23,618 bases of DNA from Rhodospirillales bacterium (GTDB taxonomy: Bacteria > Pseudomonadota > Alphaproteobacteria > QKFK01 > SZUA-500). Below are positions 11,375-20,757 of the stretch, piece after piece. The stretch's first letter is position 1. Each line of letters begins with the position of its first letter. Under the pieces are notes generated by a model. That model had not been told where the DNA came from and did not search any database. It saw only the letters and a program-made list of their open reading frames with translations. The stretch spans positions 1 through 23,618 of the forward strand of contig QKFK01000142.1 of assembly GCA_003252195.1 (NCBI GenBank), written 5' to 3'. Position numbers and translations under genes: made by a program.

Positions 11375-12778
11375 CTAACTCAACTTACTTAATTCTTCTG
11401 GCAATGCATTTGCCCAAGTGCTTATATCTCCAGCCCCTAAGCATACTACTATATCGCCATTTTGTGCCATATTTTTTATTAGATTTGCAAGTTTATCAGA
11501 AGATTCAAGCTCAATAACATCTTTATGGCCTCTAGCTCTAATTGCATCTGCCAATGTTTTTTTGCTTATTCCATCAATTGGGCTTTCTCCTGCTGCATAT
11601 ATATCTGAGATAATCACGCTATCTGCATCATTAAAGCAAGTACCAAATTCTTCCATCAAATCTCTAACTCTAGAATATCTATGTGGCTGACAAACTGCAA
11701 TAACCGAGCCCTTAGAAACATTTCTGGCAGCCTTTAAAACCGCTGCAATCTCGGTTGGGTGATGACCATAATCATCAATAATCGTAACACCATCAACTTC
11801 ACCTGTTTTAGTAAAACGTCTTTTAACACCACCAAAATCAGCCAAAGCTTTTTTTATAATATCTTCAGATATATTAAGTTCTAGTGCAATGGCTATTGAG
11901 GCAAGAGAATTTGAAACATTATGTCTTCCATGCATCGGCAAGAATATATCATTAATCGTTAGTTCTTTTCCATGGTAAGAAACCTCAACATCATAATGAG
12001 CTCCTCTTTCATCTTGAGTAAGATTTACAGCTCTAACATCTGCTTGCGGGTTAAAGCCAAAGGTTACAAATTTGCGTTCTGAAATCTGAGGGATTAATGA
12101 CTGAACCTCTGGGTGATCTAAACAAAGACAAGAAAAACCCAATAAAGGAACATTATGAACAAAGGTCAAAAAGGCTTCTTTAAGCTTATCAAACGAGCCA
12201 TAATGATCTAAATGCTCTGGATCAATATTAGTTACAACCGCAATAGTAGCTGGAATTTTGATAAAAGTACCATCAGATTCATCTGCCTCGGCTACAATCC
12301 ACTCACCTTTACCAAGCTTTGCATTAGTGCCAATAGAATTAATAATGCCGCCATTTATAATAGTTGGATCAAGCCCTGCTTTTTCTAGCATTGTTGCTAC
12401 CAAAGATGTGGTTGTAGTTTTGCCATGCGTTCCTGCAACCGCAATTGACCATTTCAAACGCAATAATTCTGCTAGCATGTCAGCACGGCACATTACAGGC
12501 AAATGCCTTTTTTTTGCCTCTACCACTTCAGGATTATCGTCTTTAACCGCAGATGACACAACTAGCAAACTAGCATTTTCTATGTTTTCTGCCTTGTGCC
12601 CAACAAAAACATCTACACCTAATTTTTGTAATTTTTGAACCATGGCATTAGCTTTCATATCTGAGCCCTGAACCTCATAGCCCATATTATGTAAAATCTC
12701 TGCCATACCGCTAAGCCCAATACCCCCAATACCAACAAAATGGATTTTTCCAATATCAAAAGGTGCTTTACTTAACAT
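11375..12778 (-). CDS. murC: UDP-N-acetylmuramate--L-alanine ligase MurC
   Basis: MurC adds L-alanine to UDP-MurNAc, the first of the ATP-dependent peptide-stem ligations in the cytoplasm. All three Mur ligase domains are present in 467 residues. The N-terminal Rossmann domain has HFVGIGGIGLSGMA (13-26). The central ATPase has the P-loop GTHGKTTT (116-123), ADESDGTF and TNIDPEHLDHYG. The C-terminal domain has DDYGHHPTEIAA and CQPHRYSR. Length is normal. The start has only a weak purine-rich site (AAGAGA), and 33 nt separate it from murG. Confidence 0.97.
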   Translation of the reverse strand: MLSKAPFDIGKIHFVGIGGIGLSGMAEILHNMGYEVQGSDMKANAMVQKLQKLGVDVFVGHKAENIENASLLVVSSAVKDDNPEVVEAKKRHLPVMCRADMLAELLRLKWSIAVAGTHGKTTTTSLVATMLEKAGLDPTIINGGIINSIGTNAKLGKGEWIVAEADESDGTFIKIPATIAVVTNIDPEHLDHYGSFDKLKEAFLTFVHNVPLLGFSCLCLDHPEVQSLIPQISERKFVTFGFNPQADVRAVNLTQDERGAHYDVEVSYHGKELTINDIFLPMHGRHNVSNSLASIAIALELNISEDIIKKALADFGGVKRRFTKTGEVDGVTIIDDYGHHPTEIAAVLKAARNVSKGSVIAVCQPHRYSRVRDLMEEFGTCFNDADSVIISDIYAAGESPIDGISKKTLADAIRARGHKDVIELESSDKLANLIKNMAQNGDIVVCLGAGDISTWANALPEELSKLS

Positions 12779-12811
12779 ATTTTTATCTCTTTCTTATCTC
12801 TTATAACTTAC

Positions 12812-13921
12812 CTAATCTTCGGCAAACTGCCTTAACAATAAATCTTCAACCACGTCAGCAAAAACTTCTGCCACATCGTGGGAAGCAAAAACCTCTTTAA
12901 AATTATCGCTTAGTTTTTCTAGCTGTTTGGGCTCTTCAAAAATTGAATATATTATTTTATTTAAGCTTTGGACAGTAAAATCTTCTTGCTCAATAAGCCA
13001 ACCCCCATTTATTGCTACAACTGCTTTAGCATTTTCTAGCTGATGGTCATCTGCCGAATATTTATAAGGCACTAATATTGCAGGAACTCCAACAGTTGCT
13101 GGCTCCATAATAGACGAACAACCCGAGCGAGAAATAACAAAATGTGCCTTACCTAAAAGCTCAGGAATATTATCAAAAAATGTCTTTAATGTTACATTTG
13201 CTTTAGAAGTTTCATAAAGCTTTTGCACATTTTCTATATCTTCTGGGCGACATTGCTGAGATAGATTAATTCTTACCTGCATTTCTTGTGGTAATTCATT
13301 AATCGCATTGGGGACAATTTCACTTAATATGGTTGCACCTTGGCTACCACCAGTAACTAAAATATTAAATGGCTCATCTTTTTTAGGGGCTTTATATTTT
13401 CTTTCGTGCAAAGCTGCTATTTTTGACCTAACTGGTGTACCCACCTGTAGGATATTCATTGTTTCATTAGTAAATTTAACATCTGGAAATGATGTAGCAA
13501 TTAATGATGCATAATCACCAAACATACGATTTGCTCTACCCAAAACTGCATTTTGCTCGTGCAATATTAATGGAATCCCCATTATCTTAGCTGCCATGCA
13601 AGCAGGAATGGAGGCATATCCACCAAAGCCAACTACTAAATCAGGCTTAATTCTATTAAACAATAACAAAGATTGAAACACGCCCAATAACAGCAAAAAT
13701 GCCGAATAGGCTTTGCCTATGATACCTCGCCCCATAACGCTAGCACCACTAACATTAAAATTAGCTATTTCACCTAGCGTACCATTAAATCTTTTGCCTC
13801 TTTTATCTGTTATAAAAGCTAGGCTAACATTACGATTTTTTAATTGTGATGCCAAAGCCTCAGCTGGAAATGTGTGACCGCCACTTCCGCCTGCAGTTAA
13901 TATCACTAGTGGTTTAGGCAT
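12812..13921 (-). CDS. murG: UDP-GlcNAc:undecaprenyl-PP-MurNAc-pentapeptide transferase MurG
   Basis: MurG is the peripheral inner-membrane glycosyltransferase (GT-B fold) that turns lipid I into lipid II. The 369-residue product begins with the glycine-rich loop GGSGGHTFPA (11-20) and has GGYASIPACMAAK and HEQNAVLGRAN in the N-domain. The second glycine-rich loop (VTGGSQGA) and the donor-binding SRSGCSSIMEPATVGVPAI segment lie in the C-domain. The ATG is preceded by a strong AAGGAG and overlaps the end of ftsW by 8 nt, a sign of translational coupling. Confidence 0.97.
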   Translation of the reverse strand: MPKPLVILTAGGSGGHTFPAEALASQLKNRNVSLAFITDKRGKRFNGTLGEIANFNVSGASVMGRGIIGKAYSAFLLLLGVFQSLLLFNRIKPDLVVGFGGYASIPACMAAKIMGIPLILHEQNAVLGRANRMFGDYASLIATSFPDVKFTNETMNILQVGTPVRSKIAALHERKYKAPKKDEPFNILVTGGSQGATILSEIVPNAINELPQEMQVRINLSQQCRPEDIENVQKLYETSKANVTLKTFFDNIPELLGKAHFVISRSGCSSIMEPATVGVPAILVPYKYSADDHQLENAKAVVAINGGWLIEQEDFTVQSLNKIIYSIFEEPKQLEKLSDNFKEVFASHDVAEVFADVVEDLLLRQFAED

Positions 13922-15047
13922 TGTTTTTTCTCCTTAAAGAGGATTTACCCCTACTTAAACATAGGATAAAGCCCATACCCATCGCCAGAGACAGCAAAGA
14001 TGAACCTCCATATGAAATAAACGGCAATGTCATTCCTTTTGTTGGAATCAAATTTAATGTAGAACAGATATTAATTGATGTTTGTACGGCAAATTGAGTT
14101 ACCAAACCTGCTAAAGCAAACATAATAAACATATTATCTTTTTTCATAGCATTGGCATAGCCTTTTATTACCACAAAGCAAAAGAGCATAATAATAACCA
14201 AGCAGATAATTGCGCCAAACTCTTCCCCTGCAACCGCTAAAATAAAGTCTGTGTGAGCATCGGGTAGCTTTAATTTTACTACACCTTCGCCAGGGCCTGT
14301 GCCAAACAAACCACCATGTTGAAAAGCCTCTATAGATTTTTTTACCTGATATGAATCAAAATTAGGATCAAAAAAGTTATTAACGCGGGTGTGTACATGA
14401 TCAAACACGAAGTAAACGCTTACTAGACCCACCATACCAGATAAAATGAGCGATATGACCCAAATAATTGGCAATCCAGCTATAAAGAACTGACTTGCCC
14501 AACCCATTGTAACCACAATTGTCATACCAACATCTGGCTGAGCCAATAATAAACCTGCAACCAAAACATATAAGCCACATGCCGCAATATCACCTTTAAA
14601 AGAAACCTGCTTTTTTTCTAGAGCAAACATCCATGCTGCCACAACCGCAAAAGACGGTTTTATAAATTCTGATGGTTGCAGTGAAAAGCCTAATATATTT
14701 ATCCAACGGCTTGCGCCTTTAATCTCTATACCAAACAGCAAGGTAAACATCATTAAAACTATTGTGCCAATAAATGTAATAATAGCAACTCGGCGACCAT
14801 TACGTGGGCTGAGCATAGATATCCCAAGCATTAGTGCAACAGCAAGAGGCAAAAACACCATCTGCCTTTTAATAAAGTGAAAAGTGCTGGCATGAATAGT
14901 TGCCGCAACAGCAGGGCTAGCAGCAAAATTCAAATATATTCCAATTAAGATTATGGCAAAAACACAACCCAACAGCCAATGATCTAAGCTCCACCACCAA
15001 TGGCGAAAGAACCTCGGCCTGTCAAAACTAGTAGCTACTTCTGACAT
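13914..15047 (-). CDS. ftsW: septal peptidoglycan glycosyltransferase FtsW (SEDS family)
   Basis: FtsW is the SEDS-family polymerase that works with FtsI to build septal glycan from lipid II. The 377-residue product is strongly hydrophobic, with about ten membrane segments and a short basic C-terminus. SEDS signatures include GASRWI (111-116), QPSEFIKP (124-131), AQPDVGMT (169-176), HTDFILAVAGEEFG (265-278; D267 probably matches the catalytic Asp of E. coli FtsW) and LPFISYGGSS (341-350). AAGG lies 7 bases before the ATG. The gene follows mraY by 4 nt; in most dcw clusters murD lies between these two, and it is missing here. Confidence 0.97.
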   Translation of the reverse strand: MSEVATSFDRPRFFRHWWWSLDHWLLGCVFAIILIGIYLNFAASPAVAATIHASTFHFIKRQMVFLPLAVALMLGISMLSPRNGRRVAIITFIGTIVLMMFTLLFGIEIKGASRWINILGFSLQPSEFIKPSFAVVAAWMFALEKKQVSFKGDIAACGLYVLVAGLLLAQPDVGMTIVVTMGWASQFFIAGLPIIWVISLILSGMVGLVSVYFVFDHVHTRVNNFFDPNFDSYQVKKSIEAFQHGGLFGTGPGEGVVKLKLPDAHTDFILAVAGEEFGAIICLVIIMLFCFVVIKGYANAMKKDNMFIMFALAGLVTQFAVQTSINICSTLNLIPTKGMTLPFISYGGSSLLSLAMGMGFILCLSRGKSSLRRKNNA

Positions 15048-15051
15048 ATGT

Positions 15052-16143
15052 TTACCTTAGTTTTAAGGTTGCCAATCCGGCAATAGCAAGAATAATTGAT
15101 ACTATCCAAAAACGTACAACGACTTTTGTTTCTGCCCAGCCTTTTTTCTCAAAATGATGATGAATAGGAGCCATCTTAAATACGCGTTTTTTTGTAAGTT
15201 TATAAACACCCACTTGTATCATAACCGAGCAAGCTTCAATAACAAACAAACCGCCCACAATTGCCAAAACAATTTCATGCTTAGCCGCAACACTGACCGC
15301 ACCAATAGCGCCACCCAAAGCAAGTGAGCCTGTATCTCCCATAAACACAGAAGCTGGCGGAGCATTAAACCATAAAAACCCTAATGCCGCCCCTACAATG
15401 GCACCGCAGAAAACTGCTAGTTCACCCACACCTGGGACATAACTAACCTGCAAATAATTTGTAAATACCGCATTGCCAACAATATATGAAATTAGCAAAA
15501 ACACAGAGGTTGCAACTAGCATAGAACCTGTTGCCAAACCATCTAAGCCATCGGTTAAATTAACCGCATTAGATGCACCAACAATCACAAACATAGCAAA
15601 TATAATATATAATGGCTGACCTAAATTTATAACGAAGTTTTTGGTAAATGGAACTGCCACAGTATAAGCAATATCCGAAGGCGTAATAGATGATATCCAC
15701 CATACAGCATAAGCGGCTATTGCAAATTGCAACACTAGTTTCATTCTTGCGCTCATTGCATCTGAGGTTTTTTTAGTAACCTTAATATAATCATCTACAA
15801 GACCTATTAAACCATACATAAAGGTTACAAAAGAAACCGCCCAAACATATTGATTAGTAACATCTGCCCATAACAATGTTGAAAGCGCTATAGAGATTAA
15901 CATCATAAGCCCACCCATTGTTGGTGTGCCTTTTTTATTTTCCAAATGACTTTCTGGACCATCAAGCCTAATCGGCTGACCTTCTTTTTGCTTTTTACGC
16001 AACCATGCTATGATTTTTGGACCAATAATTAAAACCAATATTAACGCAGTTACAACTGCGCCACCTGTTCTAAATGTAAGATATTTGAACAGATTAAATA
16101 TTTTAAAGTCACCCGCTAACGGATATAAAAAATTATATAGCAT
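15052..16143 (-). CDS. mraY: phospho-MurNAc-pentapeptide translocase MraY
   Basis: MraY is the integral membrane enzyme that transfers phospho-MurNAc-pentapeptide to undecaprenyl phosphate, giving lipid I. The 363-residue product has about ten membrane segments. Visible active-site signatures are the Asp pair in GLVDDYIKV (D117, D118), [15 protein letters not shown] (192-206), D270 in FMGDTGS, and the cytoplasmic [11 protein letters not shown] loop (H328-H330). Length is typical. It starts 9 nt after the murE-murF stop codon, leaving no room for a separate or longer murF. Confidence 0.97.
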   Translation of the reverse strand: MLYNFLYPLAGDFKIFNLFKYLTFRTGGAVVTALILVLIIGPKIIAWLRKKQKEGQPIRLDGPESHLENKKGTPTMGGLMMLISIALSTLLWADVTNQYVWAVSFVTFMYGLIGLVDDYIKVTKKTSDAMSARMKLVLQFAIAAYAVWWISSITPSDIAYTVAVPFTKNFVINLGQPLYIIFAMFVIVGASNAVNLTDGLDGLATGSMLVATSVFLLISYIVGNAVFTNYLQVSYVPGVGELAVFCGAIVGAALGFLWFNAPPASVFMGDTGSLALGGAIGAVSVAAKHEIVLAIVGGLFVIEACSVMIQVGVYKLTKKRVFKMAPIHHHFEKKGWAETKVVVRFWIVSIILAIAGLATLKLR

Positions 16144-16152
16144 TTTTTTTGC

Positions 16153-18564
16153 CTATTTTTCTGAGCCTAAATTTTCTACAGCTTTATCTACATTGAACGC
16201 CATTGCCAAAAGTGATGCAAAAGCCCCCATAACTTCACCAGAGGTATATCCGTCTTTATTATCTAGTGAACATTTATGCTCTTTTTCATCTAGCTTTAGG
16301 GTATATTCTGTTGCGCTTCCTTTGTTTTTTTCGCCCACAACACTAACATATGCAGCAGGGTTTTTACCAAAGCTAACCATACGTTTAACGCCAAAGTTAC
16401 GGGCAGAGAAAGCCAAACTTTCAAAATCTGCTTCATCACGATTTAATATCGCAATACCATCTACTTTAATCCCAGAAAATATCTCTGATAAAACTTTATG
16501 CTCATCTTCTGCACTATTTGCCTTACCAGAAATAACTGTAATATCTGGCTGAGCCATAGTTGATAGGCTTTTCAATATTCCATCAACTTCATGTGATAAT
16601 TCTAAAAGCACACATTCTGCATTTTCTGGAATAGAAGCCATGTCTTTTGCCAAAGCCAATGGAGATGAATTATCATCTGAAATAACTGTAACACTAGATG
16701 GAGAAATCGCCTTAGCAATTAATTGCAAGGTTTTATCTTCTTTATCTTTTGATGTGATTGCCACAAACTTTGCCTTAGAACGTTTTCTTGCCTCATTAGC
16801 TAAATCTTCTAATGCAATTGATGTGTCGTTAACAATAAGCAATTTATCATTATCGATATCTTTAGGAACTTTATGTACAACCGCAGCTATAGCACCTTTT
16901 TCAATAGCCTCAGCCACAAAATCATGCCCGTCTTTTTCGGTTGTTTTAATTGCTATATACAAATCACCTTCTTTAACATCTCTATGGTCAACTGCAACAC
17001 CTGTTGCCTTCCACTCTCCTTTAGCAATACCATAAGTTACGCTTTCAGCAGTTTTAGAATCCCATAAACATGGCTTTGAATATGATACAAAGCTTTTTCT
17101 ACCCTCTTTTTTGCATACAGCTAATTCAGTTTCAATATGATCACTAAATGGGTGAATAACACCTTTAATAATTTGCCCTTCTTCATGACCTTTGCCAGCA
17201 ATAATTAAAATATCATTGGCTTCCAAATCTGCCACTGCCTGCTCAATAGCTTTACGACGATCGCCGATCTCTATTCCTCCGTCACAATCTGCCATAATTT
17301 CACTACGAATTACATCTGGCTCTTCTGAACGAGGGTTATCATCAGTAACATAAGCAACATCGGCTAATCTTGAGGCAATTTTACCCATCATTGGGCGTTT
17401 ACCTTTATCTCTATCTCCGCCACAACCAAATAGAACTCTTAATTTTCCATCACAGTGAGGGCGAAGAGAACGAATTACTGTTTCTAGTGCATCTGGGGTA
17501 TGTGCATAGTCGATATAAACGGCAGAATTATTTTTTAAATGAGAAACACATTCTAATCTGCCAGATGCGCCTTTAATATTCTCTAACGCATGCAATGCTT
17601 CATTTTCTTTTGCGCCCATAGCAATTACCATACCCAAAGCACAAAGAGCATTCATAGCCTGAAACTCACCAGCTAAAGGCAAGTTAATCTCGCGCACAAC
17701 ACCGAACAAATTAACCTTTAATTTTTGCCCTTTTAGCGTCGGATTTGAATCAACCAACTGAATTTCTGTAGCATTTCTGCCATATGAATATATTTGCTTA
17801 CGAGTATTTAAGCATTCAATTGCAAGTTGGCGATATTCTGGAATATCTGCATTAATAACCGCAACACCACCTTCTACCAAAAGCTCGGTAAACAAGCGTT
17901 TTTTAGCAGCAAAATAATCTTTCATACTGCCGTGATAATCAATATGGTCGCGGGTTAAATTAGTAAAACCAGCAACCGAAACTTTTACGCCATCTAATCT
18001 ATGTTGATGAAGCCCGTGGCTAGAAGCCTCTACAGCCAAATAATCAACACCAGATTTTTTGAGCTCTGCTAAATTAAAATGCAATGTAAGTGGGTCCGGA
18101 GTTGTCAAACTTGGAGTTTTAGGATAACCCTTTGCGATTACGCCCAATGTACCAACTGAGGCTGCTTTTTGCCCCATAATCTCCCACATTTGACGCACAA
18201 AATCTGCAATAGATGTTTTGCCATTAGTGCCTGTAACTGCACAAATATGCTGAGGCTGTAGCTCATAAAAATTAGCTGCCATAATAGCAAGTGAACGATT
18301 CGGATCTGCGACAGGAATAAATTGTGTATCATTATCATTGGTAACATCACCAATTTCTGAACCGATTCGAGATAGCACTGCAACCGCGCCACGTTTAATG
18401 GCCTCTGGTATAAAGCTGTGTCCATCAACCTTGCTGCCAGGCAATGCGGCAAACAAGTACCCTGCCTCAACCTTTCTGGAATCCACGGCAAGTCCGGATA
18501 TTTCTAAATTCCTTGTATATTCCACGGTCGTTTCTACTCCGTTCATTAAATCTTTAAGCTGCAT
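16153..18564 (-). CDS. murE: MurE (meso-DAP-adding ligase) fused to a truncated, degenerate MurF
   Basis: Residues 1 to about 490 are a complete MurE, which adds meso-diaminopimelate to UDP-MurNAc-L-Ala-D-Glu. It has the P-loop TGTNGKTS (111-118), TTPDPLT, EASSHGL, the likely carbamylated K221 in YFAAKKRLF, the DAP-specific motif DNPR (409-412) and AGKGHE (456-461). Residues about 496-803 align with MurF: the N-terminal substrate domain (TGVAVDHRDVKEGDLYIAI), then a middle domain without its catalytic residues. AIT-GxxGKTT is replaced by AITSKDKEDKT at equal length, with Glu609 at the lysine position. The carbamylated lysine of AKAEIF is Leu692. The C-terminal domain with its YNANP motif is absent. 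Active MurE-MurF fusions exist elsewhere, but this MurF half cannot work by the known mechanism. GGAGG lies eight bases before the ATG. Confidence 0.93.
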   Translation of the reverse strand: MQLKDLMNGVETTVEYTRNLEISGLAVDSRKVEAGYLFAALPGSKVDGHSFIPEAIKRGAVAVLSRIGSEIGDVTNDNDTQFIPVADPNRSLAIMAANFYELQPQHICAVTGTNGKTSIADFVRQMWEIMGQKAASVGTLGVIAKGYPKTPSLTTPDPLTLHFNLAELKKSGVDYLAVEASSHGLHQHRLDGVKVSVAGFTNLTRDHIDYHGSMKDYFAAKKRLFTELLVEGGVAVINADIPEYRQLAIECLNTRKQIYSYGRNATEIQLVDSNPTLKGQKLKVNLFGVVREINLPLAGEFQAMNALCALGMVIAMGAKENEALHALENIKGASGRLECVSHLKNNSAVYIDYAHTPDALETVIRSLRPHCDGKLRVLFGCGGDRDKGKRPMMGKIASRLADVAYVTDDNPRSEEPDVIRSEIMADCDGGIEIGDRRKAIEQAVADLEANDILIIAGKGHEEGQIIKGVIHPFSDHIETELAVCKKEGRKSFVSYSKPCLWDSKTAESVTYGIAKGEWKATGVAVDHRDVKEGDLYIAIKTTEKDGHDFVAEAIEKGAIAAVVHKVPKDIDNDKLLIVNDTSIALEDLANEARKRSKAKFVAITSKDKEDKTLQLIAKAISPSSVTVISDDNSSPLALAKDMASIPENAECVLLELSHEVDGILKSLSTMAQPDITVISGKANSAEDEHKVLSEIFSGIKVDGIAILNRDEADFESLAFSARNFGVKRMVSFGKNPAAYVSVVGEKNKGSATEYTLKLDEKEHKCSLDNKDGYTSGEVMGAFASLLAMAFNVDKAVENLGSEK

Positions 18565-18607
18565 TTAAGCGCCTCCAATTATGATTTTTGCATCTATCGG
18601 TAAATAT

Positions 18608-20353
18608 TTAATTAAATAACCCGACCGGGATTAAAGATTGCTCTGTTTCCTCATAGGTTCTTTCGCGCGGACGCAAATTAAGCTGAGGAGCAATCGCTTT
18701 TATAATTTTTCCTGCTGTTGGCACAGCATTCCAACCAGAAGTATTAAAGCCATATGTTTTTGAGGTTGCCTTAGGCTCATCAAGCATTACCATTATGGCA
18801 TATTGAGGATCATCCATTGGGAATGCCCCCGCAAAAGATGTCCTTACCTTTCTTTCAACATAACGCCCATGCTGGCTTAATTTTTCGGCTGTTCCAGTTT
18901 TTCCGCCAACATTATAGCCAACGACATCGGCATTTCTACCCGAACCATTGACCACCACCATACGCATCATTTCACGCATTAAGGCTGAATTTTCTTTTGA
19001 TAAAACGCGATCGCCCTCAGGAACGACATCTCTTTTTATAATCGTTGGCGTGCGATAAACGCCACCATTAACCAAGGCACTAACAGCCGTTACCACATGC
19101 AACGGGGTAACTGCCACACCATACCCATATGACACCGTAGCTGCTGCAATTTTTTGCCACACTGCTGGAGTTAATGGGCGACCTAATTCGGGAATATCAA
19201 ACGGAACTTCGTTTAACAAGCCAAGCTTAGATAAAAATACTTTTTGCGCATCAGGACCAACCTCAAGCGCCATTTTAGCAGAGCCTATATTCGAGGAATA
19301 AACTAGAATTTCTGGAACAGTTAAAACCCTGTTTTCACCGTGATAATCTGTAACTGTAAATTTAGCTAGCTTAATTGGCTCACTCGCATCAAAAGTATCT
19401 GTAACCTTTATCTTTCCGCTTTCTAAGGCTAATGCTGTGTTAAACAACTTAAACACCGAACCAACCTCATAAACGCCTAATGTTGCCCTATTAAACAAAG
19501 CATCTACATCACTTGAACCAAAATTATTTGGGTCAAAATCTGGCAATGACACCATAGACACAATTTCACCTGTATCTACATTCATAACAACAGCAGCTCC
19601 ACCAATTGCGCTAAATTCATCAATTCCTTCTTTTAGCACCCTACGAGTTGTATCTTGAATACCAGCATCAAGGCTGAGTGTTATCTTTTTATGCTCTTCG
19701 GTAAGAACTTTCTCGTAGCCCTTTTCAAGACCCGCAACCCCTTTATTATCAACATCTGTCAAACCAACAACATGAGCAAACAATTCTCCTTGCGGATAAA
19801 CTCTTTTTTCTCCCTGTTCAAAGCTTAAGCCTGGGTCACCAATAAAGTTGACCAAATATTGCTCATTTGGGGTAAGGTTATGCATAATGTAAACAAAGGT
19901 TTTTTTAGATGATAATTGTTTGTAAACCCTGTCATAATTAAGACTTGGAATAGCCTCAACTAACTTTTTTGCAGTTTCATCAGGGTGAAAAATCATTTTA
20001 GGGTTAGCATACAAATTAACCGTAGGTAGCGAAGTTGCAATAATGGTTCCACTTCTATCTACAATATCCTGCCTTGCTAACATAAATTTGGTTATATCAT
20101 TATCTGCCTTGCGCGGAGCATATGATTTATAGCTTCTATCACCACCCAAACTAATATCAAAAAGCCTAACTGACATAGTTATAAATAAAAATAAAAACAC
20201 TACAGCGGTTAAAAATATTCTATTGCGCCCAATTTCTATTGGTGAATCTAAAAGATCCTCTTCTCTTAGAGAGTGGCTTATTTTTTTTATATTAATATCC
20301 TGCCCCGGCAAAATTATCGCATCATTCACATCTTTATCGCGGCGGGAAAACAT
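18608..20353 (-). CDS. ftsI: septal transpeptidase FtsI (penicillin-binding protein 3)
   Basis: FtsI is the class B penicillin-binding protein that crosslinks septal peptidoglycan in the periplasm, paired with FtsW. The 581-residue product has a cytoplasmic N-terminus of about 43 residues, one membrane anchor (about 44-66) and a dimerisation/pedestal domain with QDIVDRSGTIIATSLP (95-110). The transpeptidase domain has the nucleophile S299 in GSVFK, SSN at 353-355 and KTG at 485-487. The long charged N-terminal extension and length are within the alphaproteobacterial range. Upstream ftsL ends 13 nt before it; downstream murE starts after 43 nt. Confidence 0.97.
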   Translation of the reverse strand: MFSRRDKDVNDAIILPGQDINIKKISHSLREEDLLDSPIEIGRNRIFLTAVVFLFLFITMSVRLFDISLGGDRSYKSYAPRKADNDITKFMLARQDIVDRSGTIIATSLPTVNLYANPKMIFHPDETAKKLVEAIPSLNYDRVYKQLSSKKTFVYIMHNLTPNEQYLVNFIGDPGLSFEQGEKRVYPQGELFAHVVGLTDVDNKGVAGLEKGYEKVLTEEHKKITLSLDAGIQDTTRRVLKEGIDEFSAIGGAAVVMNVDTGEIVSMVSLPDFDPNNFGSSDVDALFNRATLGVYEVGSVFKLFNTALALESGKIKVTDTFDASEPIKLAKFTVTDYHGENRVLTVPEILVYSSNIGSAKMALEVGPDAQKVFLSKLGLLNEVPFDIPELGRPLTPAVWQKIAAATVSYGYGVAVTPLHVVTAVSALVNGGVYRTPTIIKRDVVPEGDRVLSKENSALMREMMRMVVVNGSGRNADVVGYNVGGKTGTAEKLSQHGRYVERKVRTSFAGAFPMDDPQYAIMVMLDEPKATSKTYGFNTSGWNAVPTAGKIIKAIAPQLNLRPRERTYEETEQSLIPVGLFN

Positions 20354-20366
20354 TTAATAAAGCCTC

Positions 20367-20756
20367 TTAATTTTTTGTTGCACTAACAAATGTACGAAGC
20401 TTGTTTTGCATTTCTTTTGTTGCATCAATCGGAGCACTAGCAAGAGCAACACCAGTTTTTGCATCACCTGAGTTTTTATCATTTAATGATGCAAAGCTAA
20501 CAACTTGTTCTGGCTTAACTTGAGTAAGACCAATGTGTTTAGCGCTTAACACACGCAATCTTTCTGGATTATTCAAATGACTCCATTCTGCCTTAAGCAC
20601 ATGAATAGTTTCTTGATTCTGACGAATGTCGCCGTCTAATGACGCAAGCTCAACTTCTAAATCTTGAACTTCATATTTTAGAACGAACATACCTGAACCC
20701 ACTATCACTGCTAAAGTCATCCACAATGTTGTCATTGCTGTTCTTGTACTAATCAT
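20367..20756 (-). CDS. ftsL: cell division protein FtsL
   Basis: FtsL is a small bitopic divisome protein that pairs with FtsB as a coiled coil and activates FtsW-FtsI through FtsQ. I start it at the ATG at 20756 (129 residues): GAGG lies six bases upstream and it directly follows the rsmH stop (TGAGATG). Longer starts inside rsmH (for example at 20816) would add a tail with no ribosome binding support. The protein has a short cytoplasmic start, a membrane segment (about 9-27), then a heptad-like stretch from about 28-60 and the ERLRVLSAKHIGL region typical of FtsL. Sequence is poorly conserved in this family, so size, topology and position carry the call. Confidence 0.92.
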   Translation of the reverse strand: MISTRTAMTTLWMTLAVIVGSGMFVLKYEVQDLEVELASLDGDIRQNQETIHVLKAEWSHLNNPERLRVLSAKHIGLTQVKPEQVVSFASLNDKNSGDAKTGVALASAPIDATKEMQNKLRTFVSATKN

Positions 20757-20757
20757 C

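Noticed and set aside
15040..15060. A hidden murD overlapping mraY or ftsW in another frame.
   Set aside because: mraY and ftsW occupy the DNA fully, and no other frame there shows Mur ligase motifs.
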